From Caecibacter massiliensis (GTDB lineage Bacteria; Bacillota; Negativicutes; Veillonellales; Megasphaeraceae): 64,000 bases of DNA. Where the stretch lies: contig LT608311.1 of the NCBI GenBank assembly GCA_900095875.1, forward strand, positions 1,736,001 through 1,800,000, read 5' to 3'. Of this stretch, positions 45,936 to 53,475 are shown piece by piece. The translations under genes and the position numbers were made by a program. The notes beneath the pieces were generated by a model. That model was not told the origin of the DNA and made no database searches. It saw only the letters and a program-made list of their open reading frames with translations. The first letter of the stretch is position 1, and each line of letters opens with the position of its first letter.

Positions 45936-46908
45936 GCCGTTTTATATCGGCACTGTGCGGCTTTCTGCGCCTGTGATACTAGCTCCGATGGCTGGTGTCT
46001 GTGATTTACCGTACCGCGTCATTGCTCATCGCTATGGCGCGGCTTTGGTTTGTACGGAAATGGTCAGCGACAAGGGGCTGCTGTATCATAATGTACATAC
46101 GCAGGACATGCTGCGCATAGCGCCGGAAGAACATCCGGTATCCATGCAGATTTTTGGGGCCGACCCTCATACGATGGCAAAGGCGGCAGCTTCGGTAGAA
46201 GAAGCGGGTGCCGATATAATCGATATCAACATGGGATGTCCTGTAAAAAAAGTAGTGACCAATGGCGAAGGAGCGGCTCTCATGAGAGATCTTCCCCGGG
46301 CGGAAGCGATTATCCGTGCCGTCGTCCAGGCTGTATCCATTCCCGTTACGGTTAAAATGCGTACGGGGTGGAATGAGGAGGAATTTACGGCTCCGGAACT
46401 GGCAAAACGGGCAGAAGCGGCCGGGGCGGCTGCCGTTACGGTCCATGGCAGGACGAGAGAGCAGTTTTATAGCGGGAAGGCCGATTTGAAAAAAATCGCT
46501 GCCGTCGTCCGGGCTGTATCCATCCCGGTCATTGGCAACGGGGACATTATCGATGGACCGTCGGCTGCGCGGATGTTCGATGAGACAGGGTGCCAGGCCA
46601 TCATGGTCGGCAGGGGAGCCCAGGGAAATCCCTGGATTTTTCCACAGATACGGGCTTATCTGGAATCGGGAACCATACAGTCCCCGCCGTCACCGGCTGA
46701 ACGGTACCGGCAGATGCTGGAGCATTTCCAGGCCCTGCGGGCCTATAAGGGCGATTATACAGCTCTCAGGGAAATGCGTTCCCATGCAGCCTGGTACACG
46801 AAAGGATTGTACGGGTCGGCAGCCATACGGGAACGGCTTAACAGGGCAGAAAGTACGGCTGTTTTTGAGTCCCTCATCAGGACATTGCTGGAAAAGGAAG
46901 AACATTGA
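45919..46908 (+). CDS. dus: tRNA-dihydrouridine synthase, DusB type
   Basis: FMN enzyme reducing uridines in the tRNA D-loop. 329 residues: TIM barrel with [20 protein letters not shown] with the catalytic cysteine near 100, [14 protein letters not shown] and I-G-N-G-D-I, then a helical C-terminal domain. It overlaps coaX by 17 bases, and its stop codon lies inside the -35 box of the greA promoter. Confidence 0.95.
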   Translation: MNATAKPFYIGTVRLSAPVILAPMAGVCDLPYRVIAHRYGAALVCTEMVSDKGLLYHNVHTQDMLRIAPEEHPVSMQIFGADPHTMAKAAASVEEAGADIIDINMGCPVKKVVTNGEGAALMRDLPRAEAIIRAVVQAVSIPVTVKMRTGWNEEEFTAPELAKRAEAAGAAAVTVHGRTREQFYSGKADLKKIAAVVRAVSIPVIGNGDIIDGPSAARMFDETGCQAIMVGRGAQGNPWIFPQIRAYLESGTIQSPPSPAERYRQMLEHFQALRAYKGDYTALREMRSHAAWYTKGLYGSAAIRERLNRAESTAVFESLIRTLLEKEEH

Positions 46909-46933
46909 CACCAGGCACGTATATGCATATAAT
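46905..46933 (+). promoter_or_regulatory. Consensus promoter of greA-lysS
   Basis: TTGACA at 46905-46910, a 17-base spacer and TATAAT at 46928-46933, a perfect sigma-70 consensus in both boxes. Confidence 0.92.
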
Positions 46934-46952
46934 TAAAGTTACGGTAAAAATA

Positions 46953-46985
46953 ACAGATAGACAGGGCGATGCCTTGTGTATCTGT
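46953..46985 (+). other. Hairpin in the greA leader
   Basis: ACAGATA (46953-46959) and ACAGGGC (46961-46967) pair with GCCTTGT (46971-46977) and TATCTGT (46979-46985), interrupted by a G-G mismatch, with a GAT loop. Only a weak T-run follows, so it may be an attenuator or a stabilising 5' hairpin rather than a full terminator. Confidence 0.6.
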
Positions 46986-47021
46986 TTGTAATTTAAGTAT
47001 CCAATACAAAGGAGTAATAAC

Positions 47022-47510
47022 ATGGCTAACGAAACGCTGATTACCCAGGAAGGTCTGCAGAAGTTAAAAGACGAATTAAATGAATTAAAATCTGTCCGCC
47101 GTATCAAGGTATCGAAACGTATCCAGGAAGCTATCGCCCTGGGCGATTTGAGTGAAAACTCAGAATATGATGATGCAAAAAACGAACAGGCCCTGGTCGA
47201 AGGGCACATTGCCGAATTGGAAGCAAAAATCCGTACGGCAAAAATCATTGAAGAAACGGAAGACAGCAGCGCGAAAGTACGCCTGGGCTCCAAAGTTATT
47301 CTGGAAGACGTAGAAACGGGGGACCGCTTTGATTATACCGTAGTCGGCACAGCCGAAGCGGATCCGTTCAATAATAGAATTTCCAATGAATCTCCGGTAG
47401 GTTCGGCTATTCTGGGACAGCGGATCAGTGCATCCAATCCGGCTGTTGTTACCGTCAAAGCACCGGCAGGTGAATTGAAATACCGTATTTTACCGCCCGA
47501 TGCAGAATAA
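47022..47510 (+). CDS. greA: Transcription elongation factor GreA
   Basis: 162 residues. The N-terminal coiled-coil finger has the acidic tip region G-D-L-S-E-N-S-E-Y-D-D-A-K near 43-55, which enters the RNA polymerase secondary channel to trigger transcript cleavage. The C-terminal FKBP-like domain has P-V-G-S-A-I-L-G. AAAGGAG precedes the ATG; lysS follows 24 bases after the stop, as in related genomes. Confidence 0.96.
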   Translation: MANETLITQEGLQKLKDELNELKSVRRIKVSKRIQEAIALGDLSENSEYDDAKNEQALVEGHIAELEAKIRTAKIIEETEDSSAKVRLGSKVILEDVETGDRFDYTVVGTAEADPFNNRISNESPVGSAILGQRISASNPAVVTVKAPAGELKYRILPPDAE

Positions 47511-47534
47511 ACAACTTAGGAGGAACCAATAATT

Positions 47535-49040
47535 ATGGCTGATACGAAACAGAATACAGCACCGATTGAAGAAGAAAAGTTAAATGACCAGATGAAGGTC
47601 CGCCGCGAAAAAATGCAGCAGTTTATCGATGCGGGCATTTATCCCTTCGGTCAGAAATATAACTGGGATCATCATGCCCAGGACGTCAAAGAACAGGCAG
47701 AACAACTGGAAAAAGATCAGACATTTGTCAGCGTTGCCGGACGCCTGATGGCAATCCGCCGCCATGGCAAGACGGCATTCTGCGTGCTCCGTGATATTAC
47801 CGGGGAAATCCAGCTTTATTTCCGCAAAGATGTATTGGGTGAACAGTCCTACGATTTATTCAAACTGCTCGATATTGGTGATATTGTCGGCGTAGAAGGC
47901 CCTGTCTTTACGACTCACACGGGAGAAACGACAATCCGCGTCGAAAAATGGACGCTCCTTTCCAAATCTCTGCGCCCGCTGCCGGAAAAATTCCATGGCC
48001 TGACCGATAAAGAAACGCGGTATCGCCAGCGTTACCTGGACCTGATTGTCAATCCGGAAGTCAAAGATACGTTTATCAAGCGCTCCCAGATCATAAAGGG
48101 AATCCGTAAATATCTCGACGACCGTCATTTCCTGGAAGTCGAAACGCCGATGCTCCATACTATTGCCGGCGGTGCTGCAGCCCGACCGTTCAAAACTCAT
48201 CACAATGCGCTGGATATGGACATTTATCTGCGTATTGCCCCGGAACTGCATCTGAAACGACTCCTCGTCGGCGGACTGGAACGGGTCTATGAAATGAACC
48301 GCTGCTTCCGCAATGAAGGAATTGATACCCGTCATAATCCGGAATTTACAACCGTCGAATTGTATCAGGCTTATGGTGACCTGGAAGATGTCATTTTTAT
48401 TACAGAAGATATGGTTTCCAAACTGGCACAGATGCTCTATGGAACGATGAAACTGACTTATATTGATAAAGAAATCGACCTGACTCCTCCCTGGGACCGG
48501 ATGACGATGATAGAAGCGGTCAAGAAATACAGTGGAGCCGATTTTGAAGGCGTTACGGATATCGGAGTGGCGCGCAAGATGGCTGATGAACATCATGTCG
48601 AATATGGTCAGTACGATGGCGTTGGCAAAATCATCAATGCTTTCTTCGAAGCATTTGTAGAAGAAAACCTGATTCAGCCGACCATCATTACGGGACATCC
48701 GTTGGAAATTTCTCCGCTCACCAAACAGGACCGCGAAAACCCACTCCTGACATACCGTTTTGAAGGGTTTATTTATGGCCGGGAACTGGCAAATGGCTTT
48801 TCTGAATTAAACGATCCCATTGACCAGCGGAACCGCTTTATCGAACAGATGAAGGAACGGGAACGGGGCGATGACGAAGCTCATCAGATGGATGAAGATT
48901 ACTGCCGCGCTCTGGAATATGGCCTGCCGCCGACGGGTGGTCTGGGTATCGGAATTGACCGTCTCGTCATGTTCCTGACGAACAGTGCCTCTATCCGCGA
49001 CGTCCTCTTATTCCCACTGAGCCGTCCGGAACAGAAATAA
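47535..49040 (+). CDS. lysS: Lysyl-tRNA synthetase, class II
   Basis: 501 residues. An N-terminal OB-fold anticodon-binding domain (about 55-150) is followed by the class II core: motif 1 around F-L-E-V-E-T-P-M, motif 2 with E-M-N-R-C-F-R-N-E-G, and motif 3 G-L-G-I-G-I-D-R near the end. It charges tRNA-Lys, one of which is encoded at 8971. TAGGAGGAACC precedes the ATG. Confidence 0.97.
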   Translation: MADTKQNTAPIEEEKLNDQMKVRREKMQQFIDAGIYPFGQKYNWDHHAQDVKEQAEQLEKDQTFVSVAGRLMAIRRHGKTAFCVLRDITGEIQLYFRKDVLGEQSYDLFKLLDIGDIVGVEGPVFTTHTGETTIRVEKWTLLSKSLRPLPEKFHGLTDKETRYRQRYLDLIVNPEVKDTFIKRSQIIKGIRKYLDDRHFLEVETPMLHTIAGGAAARPFKTHHNALDMDIYLRIAPELHLKRLLVGGLERVYEMNRCFRNEGIDTRHNPEFTTVELYQAYGDLEDVIFITEDMVSKLAQMLYGTMKLTYIDKEIDLTPPWDRMTMIEAVKKYSGADFEGVTDIGVARKMADEHHVEYGQYDGVGKIINAFFEAFVEENLIQPTIITGHPLEISPLTKQDRENPLLTYRFEGFIYGRELANGFSELNDPIDQRNRFIEQMKERERGDDEAHQMDEDYCRALEYGLPPTGGLGIGIDRLVMFLTNSASIRDVLLFPLSRPEQK

Positions 49041-49045
49041 TGTTT

Positions 49046-49080
49046 AAAACACCCTTTGAACCACATCGAAGGGTGTTTTT
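49046..49080 (+). terminator. Terminator after lysS
   Basis: 11-bp stem AAAACACCCTT/AAGGGTGTTTT (49046-49056 with 49069-49079) and T-run. Confidence 0.88.
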
Positions 49081-49111
49081 ACTATATCCCGTTTTGAAAG
49101 GAGGGCGCATG

Positions 49112-50338
49112 ATGAAGTATTCGCTGCGTGTTCTGGCAACCCTTCTGTGCCTGGGTCTGATGGCCTCATCACCGGCCCTGGCGGCAGAGATGCCGGCACA
49201 GGAAACTACCTTGTCTGGGGAAATACCTTTGTTTGTCCCTGCTTCGGTACCGGTACAGCCGGCAGAGCAGCAGAAGGACAAAAAACAAGATCTGAAAAAT
49301 CAGACAGAACGCCCGGGAAAAACGTCGGATCAGCAGGAAAAAGACGGAAAATCCGTTGCAGATCATGACGGACTCGTTGTAGATGAAGTCACACAAGACC
49401 GGACGTTAAGTGAAGCTGATTTTGCCTTTAACGGCCTTCATGCCGGAGATTCTCTGCAAAAAGTAAAACGTATTTTTGGCAGCCCGACGAAATATGCCCA
49501 GAGTGCCCATTATACAGAACTGAAATATAACCGCAAGGACCTGGACATGACGGTACGCCTGCGCAATGATACGCCTCAGATTTTGAAAGAAGCGGCGGCC
49601 GGCCGGAAGGCAGTCCACCCCGGTGTCGATTCTGTCACACTGGCTGAGGGGCCGGATGTCTATATCGGGCCGGGGATTCATCTCGGCCACCCGGCAGAAC
49701 TCCTGGTACGCAAATACGGACGTCCTTTGCAAGTATTGCGCGATGCCGATGCCAATGTCTATTATTTCGTTTATGAAAACCCAGGAAAGGATCATGTCCT
49801 GGTCTTTGCCATCGGGGAACGTAAAGTGGCCCGTGTTGCCCTGTTGCCGCCCAGACCGCCGTATATTGAAGGGCGGCCTCTGGAAAAAATCGGCGGCTGG
49901 ACACCGAGAGATTTTACTCTCGTGGGATATGGTGTCAACGAACCGTTTGTAGCCAATAAATATAATATGTGGACCAATCTGGTCAAACGCAGCGGGGGTA
50001 AATTCTGGCTGTACGGTACGTATGGCGTCGAAGTAGACCGGCATAATATGGTAAAGAAAGTATTTCTCCTTACGAATAGCAGTTATACCGGCCGCGGAGC
50101 CACCCTGGGATACCGCCTCTCAACGATATTTTCCCTTTATGGTGAACCCAGCCGTATAGAAAAAGGACCGGCAGGGGAGCAATTTGTCGATGCCTATTAT
50201 TATGACAGTCCATTCCAAAAAGGCGTTTCCCTCGTGTTCATCAGTAAGCATCAGACGGATTACGTCGATGATGTCCTGCTCATCAGCGAACCCATTAAAA
50301 ATATCCAGGACCCCATGGAACGCTATGGTTTGAAGTAG
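49112..50338 (+). CDS. Secreted protein of unknown function
   Basis: 408 residues with a signal peptide ending A-L-A-A. A ~75-residue Gln/Lys/Glu-rich low-complexity segment follows, then a ~310-residue folded part. It contains repeated short motifs around G-D-S-L-Q-K-V-K-R-I-F-G-S-P, L-G-H-P-A-E-L-L-V-R-K-Y-G-R-P and L-G-Y-R-L-S-T-I-F-S-L-Y-G-E-P: three copies of a pattern in which a helix leads to 'F/Y-G-x-P', as in small SmpA/OmlA-like outer-membrane lipoprotein domains. A periplasmic envelope role is plausible. Start at 49112 or the ATG 3 bases earlier, after GAAAGGAGGG. I do not recognise a named family. Confidence 0.65.
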   Translation: MKYSLRVLATLLCLGLMASSPALAAEMPAQETTLSGEIPLFVPASVPVQPAEQQKDKKQDLKNQTERPGKTSDQQEKDGKSVADHDGLVVDEVTQDRTLSEADFAFNGLHAGDSLQKVKRIFGSPTKYAQSAHYTELKYNRKDLDMTVRLRNDTPQILKEAAAGRKAVHPGVDSVTLAEGPDVYIGPGIHLGHPAELLVRKYGRPLQVLRDADANVYYFVYENPGKDHVLVFAIGERKVARVALLPPRPPYIEGRPLEKIGGWTPRDFTLVGYGVNEPFVANKYNMWTNLVKRSGGKFWLYGTYGVEVDRHNMVKKVFLLTNSSYTGRGATLGYRLSTIFSLYGEPSRIEKGPAGEQFVDAYYYDSPFQKGVSLVFISKHQTDYVDDVLLISEPIKNIQDPMERYGLK

Positions 50339-50395
50339 AAAACGCCGTATTTTACAAGCCGTTTCTAAACTTAATAAAATAAATAGGAAAAATGC

Positions 50396-50425
50396 TTTAC
50401 TTACAAGGCCCGCATCCAGTATAAT
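50396..50425 (+). promoter_or_regulatory. Promoter of the BrxF-like ATPase gene
   Basis: TTTACT at 50396-50401, an 18-base spacer and TATAAT at 50420-50425, 36 bases before the ATG. Confidence 0.6.
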
Positions 50426-50461
50426 AAATATAAATAATAATTGCAGATGAAGGTGATATCC

Positions 50462-50926
50462 ATGGTTACAGATGCAGATGTTTTGAAACGGTGGAAGTAC
50501 ATTGCACAGGAAGAAGAAAAACTTCTCATCATTATTGGCGGACCTGGTTCAGGCAAGAGCAAACTGATTCGTGAACTGACCTTCCAGGATGGCTGGAAGA
50601 TTTGCGAAGCCAAAGACCTCTTTGATGATGAATTTCTTGAAATTCCCCGTGCAGACCGGCCGGAAAAGGCGATTTCCCTTATTTCCGAAGCTATCCACAG
50701 ACTGAATGCCCGTGTCGTAATGATTGATAACGTCGGGTTCTTATTTGCGCCGATTTTAAATTTGAATCCTATTGAAATGCTGAAGAAATTGAGCCGCGAA
50801 TGCCCGATTATCGTCAGCTGGCGCGGTCATCTTGAAGGTAACACTCTGTATTTTGAACACAAAGGCGATCCGAAATACGCTAAATTTACGATTGAAGACC
50901 CGAATCACGTCATGAGTCTTGATTAA
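50462..50926 (+). CDS. BrxF-like small P-loop ATPase, without other BREX genes
   Basis: 154 residues, one compact P-loop domain: Walker A G-G-P-G-S-G-K-S at 26-33, Walker B V-V-M-I-D-N at 85-90, a following L-F-x-P-x-L-x-L-x-P motif, and I-V-S-W-R-G near 117-122 as a sensor-like strand. The order and length resemble BrxF of type 3 BREX phage-defence systems. None of the other BREX components (PglZ, BrxC, methyltransferase, helicase) lies within this window, so it stands alone with its own promoter and terminator. AAGGTGAT precedes the ATG. The resemblance is from memory of the family, so another small AAA-type NTPase is possible. Confidence 0.6.
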   Translation: MVTDADVLKRWKYIAQEEEKLLIIIGGPGSGKSKLIRELTFQDGWKICEAKDLFDDEFLEIPRADRPEKAISLISEAIHRLNARVVMIDNVGFLFAPILNLNPIEMLKKLSRECPIIVSWRGHLEGNTLYFEHKGDPKYAKFTIEDPNHVMSLD

Positions 50927-50956
50927 GGCGGACCAGAAGAAGGTCTGGCCTGTAGG

Positions 50957-50980
50957 TGGCAGGATGTAAGCTGCCATTTT
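50957..50980 (+). terminator. Probable terminator of the BrxF-like gene
   Basis: TGGCAG/CTGCCA (50957-50962 with 50971-50976) and a short T-run. Confidence 0.55.
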
Positions 50981-50989
50981 ATAAGCATG

Positions 50990-51052
50990 AACATAACAGG
51001 AGCTGCAACGAAGTGAAGACGATTCATTTCGTTGCAGCTCCTGTTATGTTTT
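50990..51052. repeat. 28-bp near-perfect inverted repeat
   Basis: 50990-51012 is the exact complement of 51028-51050 (23 bp), and five more pairs (one G-U) extend inward to a 5-base loop at 51018-51022. Only four T follow. It lies between the BrxF-like gene and uppP. Confidence 0.85.
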
Positions 51053-51113
51053 GCCGGATATCCATTTGGTCCGGACATGTTTACGGATTTCTCTATCTTT
51101 CTGTCAAGGTGTG

Positions 51114-51122
51114 TGATATAAT
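51114..51122 (+). promoter_or_regulatory. Extended -10 promoter of uppP
   Basis: TGaTATAAT, about 70 bases before the uppP start; no good -35. Confidence 0.55.
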
Positions 51123-51190
51123 TTTTTCTATGCGTGTGAAAGGTTTTGTTTTCTGACCACTCATGGATTTATGACAAAGGAGTTATATCA

Positions 51191-52021
51191 ATGAACGATT
51201 ATATGATTGCCGTCATCCTCGGCATTGTCGAAGGCTTTACAGAATATCTGCCTGTATCTTCCACCGGTCATATGATTCTTGTCGGTGACTGGCTGGGATT
51301 TGACGGTCCCCGGGCCAGCGTGTTTGAAGTGTTTATCCAGCTGGGTGCGATTCTTTCTGTGCTCATCATTTACAAGGAAAAGTTTATCCGCATGTTGTAT
51401 CAGTATCGCTGTTGGAACTTATTCCGCCGGGAAAATTGGTTCCGCACCGATACGGGACTTACACTGGCCCATGTGGCAGCCGGTATTGTCCCTGTCATGG
51501 GTATCGGCTATCTGGCCCATCATGCCATTAAGACATATCTCTTTTCTGCAGGTACGGTTATTATCGGTCTGATTATCGGAGGCCTGTTCATGCTGGCTGC
51601 GGAAAAGGCTCACATGAAGGTGCGCTGCAAAGATGTAGAAAAGATGACCATCGTTCAGGCATTCCTCGTCGGAGCATTTCAGATGCTGGCTCTCTGGCCT
51701 GGCTTTTCCCGTTCTGGTTCGACCATTGCCGGAGGCTTGTTCCTGGGCATGAGCCGGAAAGCGGCAGCTGATTTTTCTTTTATCATTGCTGTCCCGGTCA
51801 TGATCGTAGCCTGTTTTTATGACTTACTGAAGAGCTTATCTTATCTCAGTGGCAATGACCTGGTCATGATTGCCATCGGATTTGTAACGGCTTTTATTGT
51901 AGCCTACGTGTCCGTCCTGTGGTTCTTGAAATTCCTGAATAAATCGACACTGGCATCCTTTGCCTATTACCGCTTTGTCGTCGCACTGGTGTCGTTCCTT
52001 CATTTCTTTGTGCTGAATTGA
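51191..52021 (+). CDS. uppP: Undecaprenyl-diphosphatase
   Basis: Inner-membrane enzyme that recycles undecaprenyl pyrophosphate for cell-wall synthesis and confers bacitracin tolerance (BacA family). 276 residues, about eight helices. The two signatures are present: G-I-V-E-G-F-T-E-Y-L-P-V-S-S-T-G-H near the N-terminus and W-P-G-F-S-R-S-G-S-T near 170. ATG 51191 follows AAAGGAG; the frame is open 45 bases further up without a site. Confidence 0.95.
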   Translation: MNDYMIAVILGIVEGFTEYLPVSSTGHMILVGDWLGFDGPRASVFEVFIQLGAILSVLIIYKEKFIRMLYQYRCWNLFRRENWFRTDTGLTLAHVAAGIVPVMGIGYLAHHAIKTYLFSAGTVIIGLIIGGLFMLAAEKAHMKVRCKDVEKMTIVQAFLVGAFQMLALWPGFSRSGSTIAGGLFLGMSRKAAADFSFIIAVPVMIVACFYDLLKSLSYLSGNDLVMIAIGFVTAFIVAYVSVLWFLKFLNKSTLASFAYYRFVVALVSFLHFFVLN

Positions 52022-52033
52022 TGGATAATAGGT

Positions 52034-52080
52034 AAAAAACACCGGATTCGTCCTGGATAAGGAGGAATCCGGTGTTTTTT
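52034..52080. terminator. Bidirectional terminator
   Basis: 16-bp stem (52034-52049 with 52065-52080) with A6 and T6 ends, between uppP and the convergent unknown gene; its right end overlaps that gene's stop region. Confidence 0.9.
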
Positions 52081-52546
52081 ACGGGTGATTTGCCAGCTGT
52101 TTCGTAAAATCAGTCATAATGTCTGTAATATAGGGACGGGGATCGACATTTTTGGGGATATCGCGGACGATATTTTCCAGCAGAGTGCGCAGCATGATAT
52201 TGACTCCCTGGGCGTAGACGTAATAATAGTAGCGCAGATGATCGCTGCCTTTCAGTATGAGAGGGGCCAGTTCATCATTGGCGGCAAAGGCGGCATCGTA
52301 AAAATCGAGAATATTGTCTTTGAACCGGTCCATATCGATTTCTTGCTTTTCATATCCCTGGGTGAGGTCTTCCCCTGTTTTTGCAAGCAGTCCGGGGAGT
52401 TCGGAGAGCTTTTCCGGTGCCGTTATCTGTTCATCTTCCATGAGGTGAATGACCGTATGGAGGGAAGATACAATAGATTCGCAGAAAAAATTAAAAGTGA
52501 AATAGCCATCTGAACCGGTTAAATTTGTTATCATATGATTGTTCAT
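52079..52546 (-). CDS. Unknown cytoplasmic protein, 155 residues
   Basis: I do not recognise a family. The product is acidic, mostly helical by composition, without signal peptide, cysteine clusters or membrane segments. A helix-rich pattern (F-C-E-S-I-V-S-S-L-H-T-V-I-H-L-M-E) and a Y-Y-Y-Y-V-Y-A-Q-G-V run stand out. GAAAGGAGA precedes the ATG, and a TATAAT at 52580-52575 on the minus strand could be its -10, so it is probably expressed. It is divergent from the DUF805 gene. Confidence 0.65.
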   Translation of the reverse strand: MNNHMITNLTGSDGYFTFNFFCESIVSSLHTVIHLMEDEQITAPEKLSELPGLLAKTGEDLTQGYEKQEIDMDRFKDNILDFYDAAFAANDELAPLILKGSDHLRYYYYVYAQGVNIMLRTLLENIVRDIPKNVDPRPYITDIMTDFTKQLANHP

Positions 52547-52688
52547 AGCCGTTCTCCTTTCGTGTTGTTGCTATATTATAACATAGATTTGTGGAAAATA
52601 TTTGAGTGCAGGCACAGAATATGATACCATTTAGAAGAAAACAGCTATCATCAGTTGCATTATAAGCGGTTATACAGGAGGTATACAC

Positions 52689-53240
52689 ATGTCCCGCAAG
52701 AAATTGAAGTTAGAAAAGCGGTCCCACCAGTCGGCGCGTATCCATAAAGGTCTGGAAATGCCCGTCGGAATGGGATCGGAAGACAGTATTCTGGGATTCC
52801 GCAATGGCAAGGAACTGAAAGAAAAATATTTTGCCTTTCAGGGACGCATTGCCCGACGACCTTTCATTATGCGGACATTGCTGCTTATCGTGGCGCAGTT
52901 TATGTTTACATTCATTCTCTATAGTAAAATCGTAGAATCGATTATTATCCATCGCATTGATTTTGCCTGGGGATTTGGCATTCTGCTCATCGTATTGACC
53001 ATTCCGACCGTCTGGTCCCAGTTGTCACTGGGATGGAGGCGTTGTCATGATATGAATAAAGGAGGAGCTCTTTTTATCATTCCGTACTTTTGCTATTTAG
53101 GCAGTTATGTAGCTCCCATCCTGGCACTGGATACGCTGGGGACAGCTGTCCAGTCCATTACAGCCGTTTGTTTCCTGGCCTTTTTCACCGTACGGGGAAC
53201 AGAAGGTGACAATGCGTACGGTCCGGAACGGTCCCGGTAA
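52689..53240 (+). CDS. DUF805 membrane protein
   Basis: 183 residues: a basic ~50-residue N-terminal extension, then the DUF805 core with F-Q-G-R-I-A-R-R-P-F, four membrane helices, R-R-C-H-D-M-N-K-G-G and a terminal G-T-E-G-D-N-A-Y-G-P motif. That layout is the standard family pattern; the function is not known. CAGGAGG precedes the ATG. The feoA gene follows 12 bases after the stop, so they may be co-transcribed. Confidence 0.85.
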   Translation: MSRKKLKLEKRSHQSARIHKGLEMPVGMGSEDSILGFRNGKELKEKYFAFQGRIARRPFIMRTLLLIVAQFMFTFILYSKIVESIIIHRIDFAWGFGILLIVLTIPTVWSQLSLGWRRCHDMNKGGALFIIPYFCYLGSYVAPILALDTLGTAVQSITAVCFLAFFTVRGTEGDNAYGPERSR

Positions 53241-53252
53241 GGGGGGAATAGT

Positions 53253-53471
53253 ATGACGCTAGATCAGGGAATAGCAGGACATACGTATATTGTAGAAACG
53301 TTGAACCTGGCGCCGAGAATTGAAAAACGTCTGCAGGCGCTGGGAATGATAGTCAGTACACCCGTCGATGTCCTGAACAATAAAAATGGCGGCACGATGA
53401 TCATCAAAGTACGCAATACGCGGCTGGCTATTGGCAGGGGCATTTCGTCCCGCATTGTAGTAAGGAGCTGA
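53253..53471 (+). CDS. feoA: FeoA domain protein
   Basis: 72 residues, a single SH3-like FeoA domain with I-E-K-R-L-Q-A-L-G-M and V-L-N-N-K-N-G-G-T-M-I-I-K-V segments. It supports ferrous-iron uptake by FeoB, whose gene starts 4 bases after its stop. Confidence 0.9.
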   Translation: MTLDQGIAGHTYIVETLNLAPRIEKRLQALGMIVSTPVDVLNNKNGGTMIIKVRNTRLAIGRGISSRIVVRS

Positions 53472-53475
53472 CACT

